Origin: Botryosphaeria dothidea
Taxonomy: Eukaryota; Ascomycota; Dothideomycetes; Botryosphaeriales; Botryosphaeriaceae
Assembly (NCBI GenBank): GCA_011503125.2
Contig: WWBZ02000033.1
Coordinates: 3,100,001-3,164,000 of the forward strand
Direction: 5' to 3'
Length of the DNA: 64,000 bases
In this document: positions 13,001-23,171 of the stretch, piece by piece
How positions within the stretch are numbered: position 1 is the stretch's first letter
Layout of the letters: each line of letters starts with the position of its first letter
The notes under the pieces: generated by a model
Databases searched by the model: none
The model's input: the letters and a program-made list of their open reading frames with translations, nothing else
Told to the model about the DNA's origin: nothing
Position numbers and translations under genes: made by a program

Positions 13001-13125
13001 ATAGGGTGAACATGTATGCGAGCACGTGGATCTGCACGAAGGTGGGGAGTGTGGTAGATGGGCAGGAGGAGAAGGGAAAGTGTGTGGATGGATTGGGGAG
13101 GCCGATGGAGAAACTGGATATTTGA
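10073..13125 (+). CDS. bta1: Betaine lipid (DGTS) synthase Bta1
   Basis: Makes diacylglyceryl-trimethylhomoserine, the phosphorus-free membrane lipid that can replace phosphatidylcholine, at the ER. Exons 10073-10477, 10668-11192, 11244-11758 and 11817-13125 give 917 aa. Order: an N-terminal membrane span (about 20-45), a BtaB-type N-methyltransferase with the SAM loop DVGGGTGW, then a BtaA-type 3-amino-3-carboxypropyl transferase (DUF3419) with SAGDNILSFAL, VDLNPAQNHLLELK and MDSMDWF. This is the fungal domain order. Within the BtaA part, about 55 Ser/Pro-rich residues (nt about 12567-12715) interrupt a region that is usually continuous between HIKLSK and AFDGLR. No convincing intron removes them, so they may be a real insertion. 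Confidence 0.93.
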
Positions 13126-13894
13126 TTAAGGGGGTGGGGGTTGTGTTTGGGTTCTTGATATCCCGGAGGATCTTGTCTGTCATTTCTTCATCTTTTTGGC
13201 GTTGTGCTTTGTTCTCCTTGGTTTAAATCCTCTGGCATTAGATAGGCAGGACTCTTCCGTTCCTTTTCATTGTTCTCCTGAGATAGTCACACTACATAGA
13301 GTGTCCATACGCATACCAAATTGACAAAAATTAGAATACATCATGAGAAAGCCCATTACCAGATATAGCGTACATGCCGTACGGTGTTTGTAACGAAAGA
13401 AACGTGTTTTATAGTGGAACCAAATCAAATGATCACCGGATCAAGGGAAGTCGGCCTTCGCCGCCGAGACATTGACGTCAACTCGCATGTTTGTGTCCTG
13501 ATTGATTTAATGAATGATGTCCACTTAACACGATTAAAAACGACAGATGGCGCGTTGCGACCAGAGAAAGGCTTTATTGAGCCCAGACACGACTGCATCG
13601 TATGCTGTAACCTTCTTGGAACAGCATGAGGCACATTCAAGAGATTCCAACACATAAAGCGCTTTCCACCGGTGATTGAACGTGGCAGTACTGACACCAG
13701 TCCACCTCAGTAATGAGTGACTCCTCATGGCAGCCACCAACATGCCCTTCAGAACCTATATAAGCCCCTCCACTCCTACTCCTTCACCGCACCAAACACC
13801 CACTACCGCAAGACGTCACAACATCTCCACAACACCTCTCCAAAATCTAACAGCGGTCACCGCTCTGAAATTCTCAAAAACATTCACGACCAAC
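13126..13894. other. Intergenic, bta1 3' region
   Basis: 769 bp after bta1, up to the small gene whose TATA box lies at 13757. Nothing coding is supported before the TATA element. Confidence 0.5.
13757..13764 (+). promoter_or_regulatory. TATA box of the small gene at 13895
   Basis: TATATAAG, a near-perfect TATA element, about 135 bp before the ATG at 13895. It also argues against the earlier in-frame ATG at 13727, which lies upstream of it. Confidence 0.55.
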
Positions 13895-14074
13895 ATGACC
13901 AACAAATTCAACTCCCCGGGCCCTCCGCTAGACAGGCCCTACGCCTGTCACGGCTGCCACATCCATCCCTATGTTCCCAGCAACGTGCCCATCTACGTTT
14001 TGGGCGATATGAACATGGCGCACGATTACCCGCCCAACAAGCCGCCGCCGTGCCCACCCAACAAGTGGAAATAA
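13895..14074 (+). CDS. Hypothetical small Pro/Cys/His peptide
   Basis: A 59-aa reading frame starting MTNKFNSPGP after a TATA box and a leader of about 100 nt with a good context (CAAC before ATG). The centre has CHGCHIHPY, a CxxC followed by His residues, and the tail is Pro/Lys/Asn-rich (PPNKPPPCPPNK). It has no signal peptide or membrane segment. I do not recognise the family. Support is the TATA element, the start context and the biased composition; it could still be a chance frame. Confidence 0.4.
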   Translation: MTNKFNSPGPPLDRPYACHGCHIHPYVPSNVPIYVLGDMNMAHDYPPNKPPPCPPNKWK

Positions 14075-14495
14075 AGTCACACCAGCAACCGGGCGGTGCA
14101 AGAAGGCTGTCTGGGAAAGGCAGCAACCCCCTTTTGGTAACACGATTGGTAGGACTTTTAGATAGTTCGGCCCATTGATGGATTATTGAAAACACTGCGC
14201 TGTTGAAATTTGTGGCCGTGAAGTGATTAATATAAAGTGGTGACATGTTCTCACACAAATCTTGGGCAAGGAGATTCCGCAAGGTGCCAGTTTGTCAGGT
14301 CTTGGGGAGTGCCCAGTGACAATCAACATGGAGAGCACGCACACATGGCGATAGCAAAAGAACGATTGGACATGTCATGGCCACGAAGGCCTACTCATTC
14401 GTCTATTATTTCCTGCGCAGAACACAGCGTATGCAGATGCCGACCGGTCTGCTCCAGACCCCAAAATCTTCCATCTTCGTGAAAAGAGACCACTT
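14075..14495. other. Intergenic
   Basis: 421 bp between the small gene and the 3' end of rpt5. No gene seen. Confidence 0.5.
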
Positions 14496-15988
14496 TTAAC
14501 TGAACATGTTGATCGTCTCCTTCTTCTTGGCCTGCACCTCCAGGATGGCATCGACGTAATGCTCGTGGCTGATCTTGCTCTGGCCCGACCGCAGCGCAAT
14601 CATACCCGCCTCGACGCACACGGCTTTGAGCTGGGCGCCGCCAAACTCGTCGGTGCTGCGCGCCAACTCGGCCCAGTTGACCTTGTCGTCGACCGTCATC
14701 TTGCGGCTGTGGATGCGCAGAATCTGCGCGCGCGCCTCCTCGTTGGGCAGGGGGAATTCGATCTTGCGGTCCAGACGGCCGGAACGGAGCAGGGCGGGAT
14801 CGAGCACGTCGACGCGGTTGGTGGCGGCGAGCACCTTGACGCGGTCGTCCGAGGCGAAGCCGTCGAGCTGGTTGAGCAGTTCCAGCATCGTTCTCTGGAC
14901 TTCTCTGTCTCCCGACTTCTCCGAATCGAAACGCTTGGTGCCGACGGCGTCGAGCTCGTCGATGAAGATGATGGAGGGGGCCTTCTCCTTGGCCAGGGCG
15001 AAGCAGTCGCGCACCAGCTTGGCACCGTCACCGATGAACATTTGTACGAGTTGTGGGCCGGCGAGCTTGAGGAAGGTTGCATCGGTTTGGGCGGCACATG
15101 CACGGGCGAGCAGCGTCTTACCGGTACCGGGGGGACCGTACATCAGAGCACCTGTGAGAGCGGAGTTAGCAGAGCGGCAAACAAGGTAACTTTTGTGGGA
15201 GATGTACCCTTCGGTGCCTTGATGCCAATCTTCTTGAAGCGCTCAGCCTCCTTCATGGGCCAAACGACGGCCTCAACCAGCTCCTCGATTTGCTTGTCCA
15301 AACCTCCAACGTCCGTGTACTTCTCGGTGGGCTTCTCATCAACCTCCATGGCCTTCACTCTGCTGTCATACTCGGCGGGTAGCGTATCGAGAACAAGGTA
15401 TGAGTCTTTGTTGACACCGATCAGATCGCCGGGCTTCAGCTTCTCGTGGTCGACGAGGCCGATCAAGGGCAGGAAGATGGTCTGGCGTGTGGAGGTCTTG
15501 ATGACAGCGGACTTGCCAACGCGGGTGGCGTCAAGGTCGATGTTAGCGCCCTCTTCGGCAGCCTCGGCGGTGACGTCCAGGTCGAGGATTTCGACGACGT
15601 TGCCGACCAGGTAGGGTAATTGCCTGAGGTTAGGGTTAGCTGGCGGAGACAAGGCATGCAGGTGGATGGTGTACCTGTTGTTCTCGATCTTGTCCATGTT
15701 GTCCTTGATCTTCTCGTGCATGGTGGCCTTCTCGTGGGTTAACCGCTGGAACTCGCTCTTCATGATGCGCATGTCGTTCTCCAGCAGGCGGCGGCGGGCG
15801 ATGATGTCGCGGGTGCTCGAGTTGAGGATGTCGGCGTCCAGCACATCGTCGTCCTTGTCGTCGGCATCCTTCATCTCGGAGTCGGCTCCTTGGCTGGGCT
15901 TCTTGCCGTCCTGGTCCTTGTCGCCATCATCCTTCCTGTCGTCCTTGGCAGAGCGCTCAATGTCGTCGAGGTCCTCTAGCGTCGACAT
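14496..15988 (-). CDS. rpt5: 26S proteasome regulatory ATPase Rpt5 (6A/PSMC3)
   Basis: One of six AAA ATPases of the 19S base that unfold substrates and open the 20S gate. Exons 15988-15675, 15623-15208 and 15151-14496 (minus) encode 461 aa. Visible parts: a Lys/Asp-rich N-terminus, coiled coil (about 60-105), OB domain with [11 protein letters not shown], Walker A GPPGTGKT, Walker [12 protein letters not shown], sensor 1 AATNRVD and the Arg-finger region [11 protein letters not shown]. Both introns are consensus. The C-terminus reads TINMFS; Rpt5 normally ends in an HbYX motif (YYA or FYA). I found no alternative last exon that restores it. Confidence 0.95.
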
Positions 15989-16356
15989 GGTGGTGGTGGG
16001 TTGTGTGGCGGCGGGGCGTTTGCGTGGGAGACCGTGGAGCGGCGGGGGAGCGGCAGAGAGCGATGGAGGACAGAGAGGGTGAGGGAGGGAGGGAGCTGGA
16101 TGGCGTTGGTGTTGGTGGGCAAGGTAGGCTGGAGCTGCTGACGATGGCCCGCGAAGCTCCCGAGCTTGGCGCTGATTATGTCATCCGTCCGGGGAAGCTT
16201 CCTTTGCTTCCTGTCGTCGCACCGCACCGCCCTCTGAGTTCTTCTCCTGCATTGATTCTACCTAAAGCTTCCGCACTGATCTACGAACCGACATGTGGAA
16301 CGCCATTGTCATGCACAACAATTGCCATCCAGCAGCTCCTGCGGAACACTGGAGCT
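15989..16356 (-). promoter_or_regulatory. rpt5 upstream region
   Basis: 368 bp between rpt5 and the 3' end of the trimethyllysine dioxygenase gene. On the rpt5 strand it has CT-rich tracts (about 16078-16096), typical of fungal housekeeping promoters. Confidence 0.4.
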
Positions 16357-18319
16357 TTAGAAGAGTCTGCCCCCATTGGGCACGTTCAGTGTTCTGTACC
16401 GCGACATAAAGTCATCGTGGTTGACTGCCACGCATCAGCTCTCGGTCCCCATTGAAACTACTCAAGACTTACTGTAGCCGCCGCAGAGCCTGCGCTTGCC
16501 AGTGAAGGCTGATCTGCCGTGGAGAACCCGCCAGTTGTCGAAGACTGCATCTCACATCAGCAACCGACTAGTTCTGCCCTCTCCGTCCAACTTACCCATC
16601 GGCCGCCCCGGCTGGAGCTGCTCCCAGTATTCATTCTCGGCTGACTTCAGCAGTTGGTCCCATTTCCTGGCCGCCCTGTACCACTTCTCCGTGTAATCCG
16701 GAGGCGCATGGATCGATGCTCTGTCCGAGTTGTTCCACCGTATCTGGACGAGTCGGTTTCCAATATGCACAAATACTGGCTGCATTTCCCACGGCACTAT
16801 GGTGACGCCCTCGTTGCCGCTCGCGTGGCTGTTGATGAGAACTGATGACAGCACCTGGTATGCTTCCGCGTCTTCTTGCAGGAGTTGCATCGCTACCTTG
16901 AACCCGTCCACAAGTAGCGAAGCACCGCCTGTCCCATCCGTATGCGAGAGAAGATGGAACATCTGCAGTCCTGCCGGGTCCGAAAAGTATGTGTTGTCGT
17001 TGTGTGCCTCCAGCGCTATCGATGTGTATGCAGTGTCTTTGGATGCCAAGTCCGATGTGAAGTCCCAAAATCCACCTGTCCAGTCAACCCCCCCGCTCTA
17101 CCCGTTCCTGTGGGAATACTTACCGTAGTGCGTGTGTCGGATGAAGGCAATCCTCTCTAGAAGCTTTTGCGTGGCCTCGGGCGTTGCCGGACAGCCGTCC
17201 ACATATGCAAATCCGTATTTCCGCTGTGCCTGTGTCAGCTGCTGTACCATTGCGAGGCCATGACCATGCATACAATGAGTGCTGTCCACTCGCCAACACC
17301 CTTTTCCGAGCTCATGACCTCGTTGTAATCGACCACTGGCGCGTCATTCTTGATCGACCCATCCCAAAGTTTCGGCCTGTTCCCTGGTAAATACTTGGAA
17401 TCGCGACATGAGAACTTTACGTACGTGTATTCGCCATCTTGCAGGACTTGGCGGTTTCTGTGATAGCCTTGTTTAGCAAGAAAATCCATGCTGAAATTCC
17501 CCTGGTGGCCATCGCTGACTGTTGCGGTCAGACTAGGACTTTGTTAGAAAGGCAACGAACAGAGCTTACAGAGCACTTGAACATGATCTCCGTGCTCAGA
17601 GCACTCCGTGATCTTGATATCCTCAGGAATCTGCACCTTCATTAGTTTTTGTTCTTTCTCAGCCTGATCCGACATTCACAGACCGCAAAGGTATCCACAA
17701 GACGCTGGTTGGTGTCGGGATGAACGCATTCCGAGCAGCGGCAATGATCTCTGCATTATCGTTAATCAAGGACATTCCAGGGGTCTACAAAGCCTCACAC
17801 CTCAACCAGAAAGCCGGACTACATGTAACAGTAACATTAGCTGAATCTGCCATGCGTAACTAAGCGAATGAATCTCACATGGTCAGAGGGGAACTGCGGC
17901 GGGTGTCCATTTGGACTTGGATCTTGTTGTTTGTAACGGAGGGGCGACGAAGTGTCGGCGGAGCACAGACGTCAACATTCTAAACACGTCGGTCAGACAG
18001 GTCTTCTGAGATTGATAACCGTGTACTTACGGCGTTTTTGGCATTTCTAGACAGTAGGTTTGGTTGTTCCGGCGCCCGTGGCTTCGGTCCTCCTTTCCCC
18101 GTGACGAAGCGATGCTGCAAACCATTCAGGGCCGATTACAACCCAATTGAAGAAATTGAAGAATTACCACTTGAAGGCCCCGGCGGATCAATGGCTGCGG
18201 CCATCGTACAGCACCAGTTGCGAGTCTTGTCGATCTGGTTAGTTAATCGTAAAGCACCAGGTGGGCTACAAGACATACCGTCGGCCGAGTGCCGGACGCG
18301 CCATTGCTTGAATCGCCAT
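16357..18319 (-). CDS. Trimethyllysine dioxygenase, mitochondrial (carnitine synthesis)
   Basis: Fe(II)/2-oxoglutarate oxygenase that hydroxylates N6-trimethyllysine, the first step of carnitine biosynthesis. I read 12 exons: 18319-18279, 18234-18168, 18114-18031, 17979-17879, 17818-17801, 17750-17684, 17630-17570, 17518-17274, 17229-17124, 17075-16596, 16544-16473 and 16424-16357, giving 469 aa with every phase matching. Exon 5 is only 18 nt. The N-terminus is an Arg-rich mitochondrial presequence. A zinc-binding N-domain (WLRDHCRCSECVHPD) precedes the TauD-like core with iron ligands in EAHNDNTYF and NWRVLHGRSAFTGKRR. The block LLVDGFKVA and the tail GGYINHDDFMSRYRTLN favour trimethyllysine over butyrobetaine hydroxylase. 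Exon 9 could start 12 nt earlier, at 17241; the donor after 17684 (GTCTGT) is weak. Confidence 0.88.
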
Positions 18320-18725
18320 ATCCGGACAGTCAAGAATGTCTCGGACCAGTCGCTACCGCCTTGGCAGGTGCTTCTCGCAGTAAACCGAGATGAAGCCCAA
18401 ATGGGAAGATGATGGCTTGGGACCGTTGGCGGATGGTCTGATGTTGTCGTGGCGGGTCTCTCTCGGTTCTCGGCTGTGGCGCCTCGGAACCAGGACTTGA
18501 GATCAGGCCTCTGTGCTATGGGAATTCTGATCAAGCAACGGTGCGCCTTCGCTTCTAATTGCCGCGGGTTAGCCTTGTGTTTCTAGTAATGAAAACTCTG
18601 ACCAGTGCGCGCGGTGGACTGGGTGGTGACTGCTGGTCGACTGTCTGTTTTAATAGAACATATTGACAAATCTGCAAAGTATCCCCAATATGTCGCGCGC
18701 AGGTCTACAGATCTGCCAGCCCAAT
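18320..18725. other. Intergenic, promoter side of the dioxygenase gene
   Basis: 406 bp between the trimethyllysine dioxygenase start and the tRNA. No gene seen. Confidence 0.45.
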
Positions 18726-18824
18726 GGTGAGGTGGCCGAGTTGGTTATGGCGCCAGGTTAAGGTGTATCTTAACAGCAATTCCTGGTGGGGCAACCCGCG
18801 CGAGTTCGAGTCTCGTCCTCATCA
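18726..18824 (+). tRNA. tRNA-Leu(AAG) with intron
   Basis: The acceptor stem GGTGAGG pairs with CCTCATC (one G-T), followed by discriminator A18824. The D-arm begins TGGCCGAG. The anticodon stem CCAGG/CCTGG encloses TT-AAG-G with anticodon AAG at 18760-18762. A 17-nt intron (18764-18780) sits after position 37 and contains CTTAA, which can pair with the anticodon loop. A long variable arm (GGG/CCC) fits leucine, and the T-arm is GCGAG-TTCGAGT-CTCGT. Confidence 0.93.
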
Positions 18825-18828
18825 ATAT

Positions 18829-18837
18829 ATTTTTTTT
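18829..18837 (+). terminator. RNA polymerase III terminator
   Basis: A run of T residues five bases after the tRNA-Leu 3' end. Confidence 0.75.
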
Positions 18838-19504
18838 CCTTTCGGAGCATTTGCTTGCTCTAACGCTCTTTGCTTTTGCGGCAGCAGCAAAAGCCCGGCG
18901 TGTTGTTATGTTTTGTTTCGTGTGACGGTGTTGGGAAAGGGGAGGAGAAAATGGTATGAGGGCGCGCGGAGAGACACCAGATCGAGTTGGCAGTCTCCGG
19001 CAAGAGAATCCGGACTTACGATAAGTGCTTACGACGAGGAAAATCCAGAGCAATAGTAAGTGCTGACGGTGGCACATCCCAGCTTCCTTCATGCGTGAAA
19101 TAGTATTACTTGCATCTCGCGTGGCTTTACGACGCATACCAGCTAGTAACTCTTGTTTGCTCGGGATGGAGCTAAAATGCCAGTGTGACCGCTGAAGACA
19201 AAAACAACTTTGATGGTTGCACTATGAAGTCCAGTTCAGCTACAAGATCTTGGAGCACTTTCACATTCGAATGCAGTGAAAATAGACTGCGAAGAAGAAC
19301 TTGACTGCAGAAAATTCACGAATATCGTCGGGTATCTTCAATGTGTACAAGCTTGCCTGGCACCTGTGATGGAAAGACACATGATTCATTCTCATTACTG
19401 CTGGTTTTCCTTTTGCTTTCTGAATTTGCCATTTTGCGAAAACAAGACCCATAAACGACAGACCGAGCAGAAAAGGAAAGAGCGAAAGGAATACTGTCGT
19501 GTGA
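18838..19504. other. Intergenic
   Basis: About 670 bp between the tRNA and the 3' end of the broken exporter gene. No gene or repeat recognised. Confidence 0.45.
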
Positions 19505-19772
19505 TTAGACCTGACTTGTGTTCCTCCTGAAGTGTTGCCGCCCTGTGATGAGCAACATGCCAGTAAGTAGCAGGGTCAACGCTCCGGAAGTGATGATGAG
19601 AATATAGCTCTTCGCCATGCTGTGAACAATGGCATGGATAACGCTGTCCCTTACACTTTGCTCAAGGCTGTTGAGGTAGTCCCGCCCGACACCAGATACA
19701 ATGCTGAGGGTAGGAGCATCAGCGGGCAAGATCTCCTCCAAAGATATCTTGGCTCGGTTGAGAAATACGGTA

Positions 19773-19862
19773 ACGTGTTTCACCAGTGAGCTGCGCACCC
19801 CAGTGAGCTGCGCACCCCAGTGAGCTGCGCACCCCACCAGACCCAGGACGCGTCTTCGCACA
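19773..19862. repeat. Left terminal inverted repeat
   Basis: About 90 bp, with three tandem copies of the 17-bp unit; matches the right repeat in inverted orientation. Confidence 0.9.
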
Positions 19863-19900
19863 AATGTTCCACCACAACGCCTTGAATTTAATTAAAAACC

Positions 19901-21541
19901 CTATCTAACCGCTCTTTGAATCTCAGGACAGCGCCGAATCGTGTAGCCTTATAAATGACAATTACTGCACGTCGGCGGTGCACGTTGTCGTGCAGCTATC
20001 GATTCCCGTTGATCAGCCTCTTCTTCCCTATTTTCTATCCTTTGAACTAAGAACTACCCCTACTGAGCCTGCAAAGCGCCTCCCTATGCGATATACCTTC
20101 GGCGGTATTGCTGCTTTTGTTTTCGTCGTTGATTGGCCGCACGAAGCTCCGAATTCTCCTTTGCAAGTATCACAGCTGAATGCATCGCCATCTGACATCC
20201 CTTAATAAGTTGGCTGAATGCTTGGTTTGTCGGGCTCTGGGATTGGCGCTGGATGAGCTCCCGTACAAGCCGAGTCTGCTGCTCTAGCTGAGCCAAAGTA
20301 TAAGGTATTTCTGACGTCTATTGAGGTGCCTGTCCGTTCGCCGTCCCTGGTGGAGAGGGTGTCTTGGTGACGGTGAGCGACGATAAGACGCGTTGTGGGT
20401 CGTACGGTATAAGCCCTGTAGCTCGGAATCCGCTTCTGATGTTTTGATCCGTAAAGACTAATAGGCGCACCCTTGAGTATATCGTGAGAAAATCATCTTT
20501 GTCGATATGGTGGATTCCCTGGCGGACGCTTTCCTGCACCTCCTGACCGTACGAGCGCTTAAGAGGGGAAAAGTAGCTGACGTCAAGCGGCTGGAGAAGA
20601 TGCGACGTATGCGCAGGCATGCAGAGCGTGACGATATTGTTTACTATGCAGTACTGGTCGAATTCGGGCGTTGCGTGGCTGCTGTGGCCGTCGAGGATGA
20701 GCAGACGGTGGGTTCCCTTGGTGCGAGATTCCGTGTGCGTATTGAAATGCTTGATCTATTCAAGACCCAGCTGATCTGTCGTCCAGCCGTTGTCGCTTAC
20801 AGTAATCACCCAATCAGCCGGCAGTCCTCGATACCAGTTTGACTGGTGCACCTTTCCTGCGAGAATAACGAACGGCGGAATCGCCCAGCCGGAGGCGTTA
20901 ATGCCCTCAATCGTCGTTGTCCACTCCCGGTTTCCTGGCTGCACGACGACCGCTCGGCCGATCGTGTCGGAGCTTGTGACCACTTTGGATGTCGCAACCA
21001 TACCCATCATAAATCCTATCTTATCAAAGTTGTAAATGTCGTCGTCGAGAATGCCATACGACCGACGCGTCTCTTGAACGCGCTTGAACCACGCGTTAAT
21101 CGCGTCCGGATCCTCACATTTTGCGCGTTGTGAATGGAACTTTCGATTCCATTTCGTTTTAAGCTTAGGCTGGTTGTCGATAAAGCGAGATACCCAGTTC
21201 TTACCAACTGGTTGAGGTAAGGGATCGTGGCCGCGCGCGGCGAGTAAAGAGTCTGCCATTCTTCGCACGTCGATTATCTAGGGAGGAAATCCTCGTCGAT
21301 CCAGGCCTAGGATCTATTTAACTAAAGCTTGCTCTTCGGATAGCTTTAGCTTTCGTTTAGTTAAGGGTAACTCATATCTAGCTTGGGTGCCACGAAGACG
21401 CGTCCGTAGGGTTGATTCCGGAACACCGTACGACCGTCCTAGAGCGCGCCGGCTTTGATTTGGGTTTCTTTACAAGGCTTGGGAAGCAAGAGCTAACCTC
21501 GCTTCTTTTTGGAGTGATTGAGAAAGTTGTGGTGGTGCCAT
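19901..21541 (-). pseudogene. pogo/Fot1 transposase, inactivated
   Basis: One frame of 546 codons from the ATG at 21541 to a TAG at 19901, with no frameshift but about nine internal stops (mostly TAG). Order: psq/CENP-B-type HTH (YGVPESTL, KLSEEQAL), the DDE domain beginning IYNFDKIGF, the second Asp block LLILDGHSSHATPEFD, MPAHTSHLLQPLDVS, then a Lys/Arg/Gln-rich region and a C-terminal CSNCH...C knuckle. The usual FDETGF is FDKIGF here, needing only G-to-A and C-to-T changes. The stops sit where Trp (TGG) or Gln (CAA/CAG) is expected. That is the CpA-to-TpA pattern of repeat-induced point mutation. Confidence 0.9.
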
Positions 21542-21551
21542 GTTTGTTTTC

Positions 21552-21622
21552 GTGCGAAGACGCGTCTTGGGTTTGTGGGGTGCGCAGCTCACTGGGGTGC
21601 GCAGCTCACTGGTGAAACACGT
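21552..21622. repeat. Right terminal inverted repeat
   Basis: About 71 bp, with two tandem copies of the 17-bp unit; inverted match of 19773-19862. Confidence 0.9.
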
Positions 21623-23171
21623 TATTCGCGATGCTCAAAGTAACAGCCGGGGCGGCGAGCTGTGCCCAGGTGATGAGGCCAACAGCTGCTGGAATCATCG
21701 AGGGGTCTACGAACTCCTGAGCGGCATTGAACGGCATTTGAATATACGCGCCAGTTCCAGTCCCAAGAAGGACGCTGTAGCCGTATACCTTGGCACTCGA
21801 AGTGTCCTCGTCGACCGTGAACATGGTCGCGCCGCCAATGAGAACGAGTGCACCGCCGTAGAAGAACCACGGCAGCCATTTGCCGTTGGAGCTGACCAGT
21901 GTCCCGCTGACTATTACCGTACCAACCATCAGGACAATGAACGGCAGAAGATGGATCCCCGCCATTAACGGAGACTCATCCAGGACGTACTGGAAACTTG
22001 AGCGCGGGTCAGCTGGGGTAGAAATACTATACGACTGCCAAACTTACTATAATGGGATGAAGTAGCAGGGAAGAAAGCAGGATGTGGCGGAACAGGTCTC
22101 ATTGAGGAAAATAATCACTACGTTGATGTTCGTCATCAGAGCGAACGGGAAGACCTTCTGTCGGATGCCGAATCCAAAGAGTTGTTGCCCCACAAAGAGA
22201 CCAAACAGAACCCCACTGACGACGAAGAGGGCAATGATCCGACCGGAGTCCCAAGGGTAAGTGAGTCCACCGAAGCAAAGCGCCATGATGAAAGCGGTCG
22301 TGGAGCCTGCCAACAGAGTAAGGCCGAGGAAGTCGATATCTTTCAAGCGCTGCAGAGCCGAATCCCCAGGACGAGGATCCTTGGATGGGACAAGAAACAG
22401 GTAGACTGGAGCAAACAGAGCTCCGATAAACAGATTGATGTAGAAACCGAAGCACCAACCGACACTACTGATGGCAAAAGCGCCACCAATGACTGGTCCA
22501 AGTACGGTTCCGGCGCCCCAGGTCAAGCCAGGAACGGCCATATAAAATGCTCGTTCTTTCTCCGTCGTGGTCAGAGAAAGAAGCGTGAGGACGCCGGCGT
22601 ACATGCCGCTGCCACCTACACCACAAATTGCTCTACCGGCAATAAGGGCATCAATGTTCGGGGCCCCTCCGCAGAGAGCAGATCCAGCCTCGAAAATGAT
22701 GATGCAAGTGATGAAGACATATTTGGCATTGAACTGACCGTATACTTGCCCCCTGAGGTATGTCAGTCAGTTGAGCGTTCCCAAGTCAAGTGTTGAGATG
22801 GCTGAGTACCAGGAGAGCACGGTGGCTGCTGCGCCGAGGAAGGAGGCTACACTATTCCACGGCAGTTTTTCAATCGAATGAAACTCTCTGACAAAAGTTG
22901 CCTGTATATCGGCCACAATCGTGCCGTCCAATCCCTTTCAGAGTCAGCAGGGTGGTTTCAAAAGCATATGTGCTTTACTCACCCATAGGAAGGTGACTGA
23001 AATCAAGGATAGAACAACGAGAGTCCACTTCAGGCCATGAACGTCCCTTAGCGGGAGTGGTTCCCCAGGAGGGTTTCTGAGGTCCTCAGAAGCTTCCTCT
23101 CCAACCTTGGCCTCAGCGCCGAAATCGTCGACGAACTGGTTAGCGGAGTCTTGAGAGGTATTTTCCTGCAT

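Larger units (their letters stand above)
19773..21622 (-). mobile_element. pogo/Fot1-type Tc1-mariner DNA transposon (1850 bp)
   Basis: Flanked by TA target duplications (19771-19772 and 21623-21624). Terminal inverted repeats run 19773-19862 and 21552-21622; both begin ACGTGTTTCACC and share GACGCGTCTTCGCAC at the inner end. Each carries direct copies of a 17-bp unit, AGTGAGCTGCGCACCCC: three on the left and two on the right. The single transposase frame is on the minus strand. It is inserted in the last exon of the exporter gene. Confidence 0.93.
19505..23171 (-). pseudogene. MFS multidrug-type exporter split by a transposon
   Basis: A 14-TMS drug:H+ antiporter-like transporter. Exons 23171-22983, 22934-22810, 22752-22048 and 21996 onward; the last exon is broken at 21624/19772 by the pogo element and resumes to the stop at 19505. 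Motifs are intact: LDGTIVADIQ, GRAICGVGGSGMYAGV, GLTWGAGTVLGPVIGGAF and FYINLFIGALFAPVYLFLVPS. On either side of the element the frame joins as SIAN|TVFLNR once one TA copy is discounted, so the gene was whole before insertion and shows no other defect. The ATG at 23171 is the first in frame; reading on to 23249 would need a GTG. Read through the insertion, the protein ends a few residues into the inverted repeat and loses its last extracellular loop and final helix. Confidence 0.85.

Noticed and set aside
13727..13897. Earlier in-frame ATG for the small gene
   Set aside because: Lies upstream of the TATA box at 13757, so it would not be in the transcript.
22182..22796. 204-aa plus-strand frame in the exporter locus
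   Set aside because: Antisense to transporter exon 3, which has recognisable MFS motifs.
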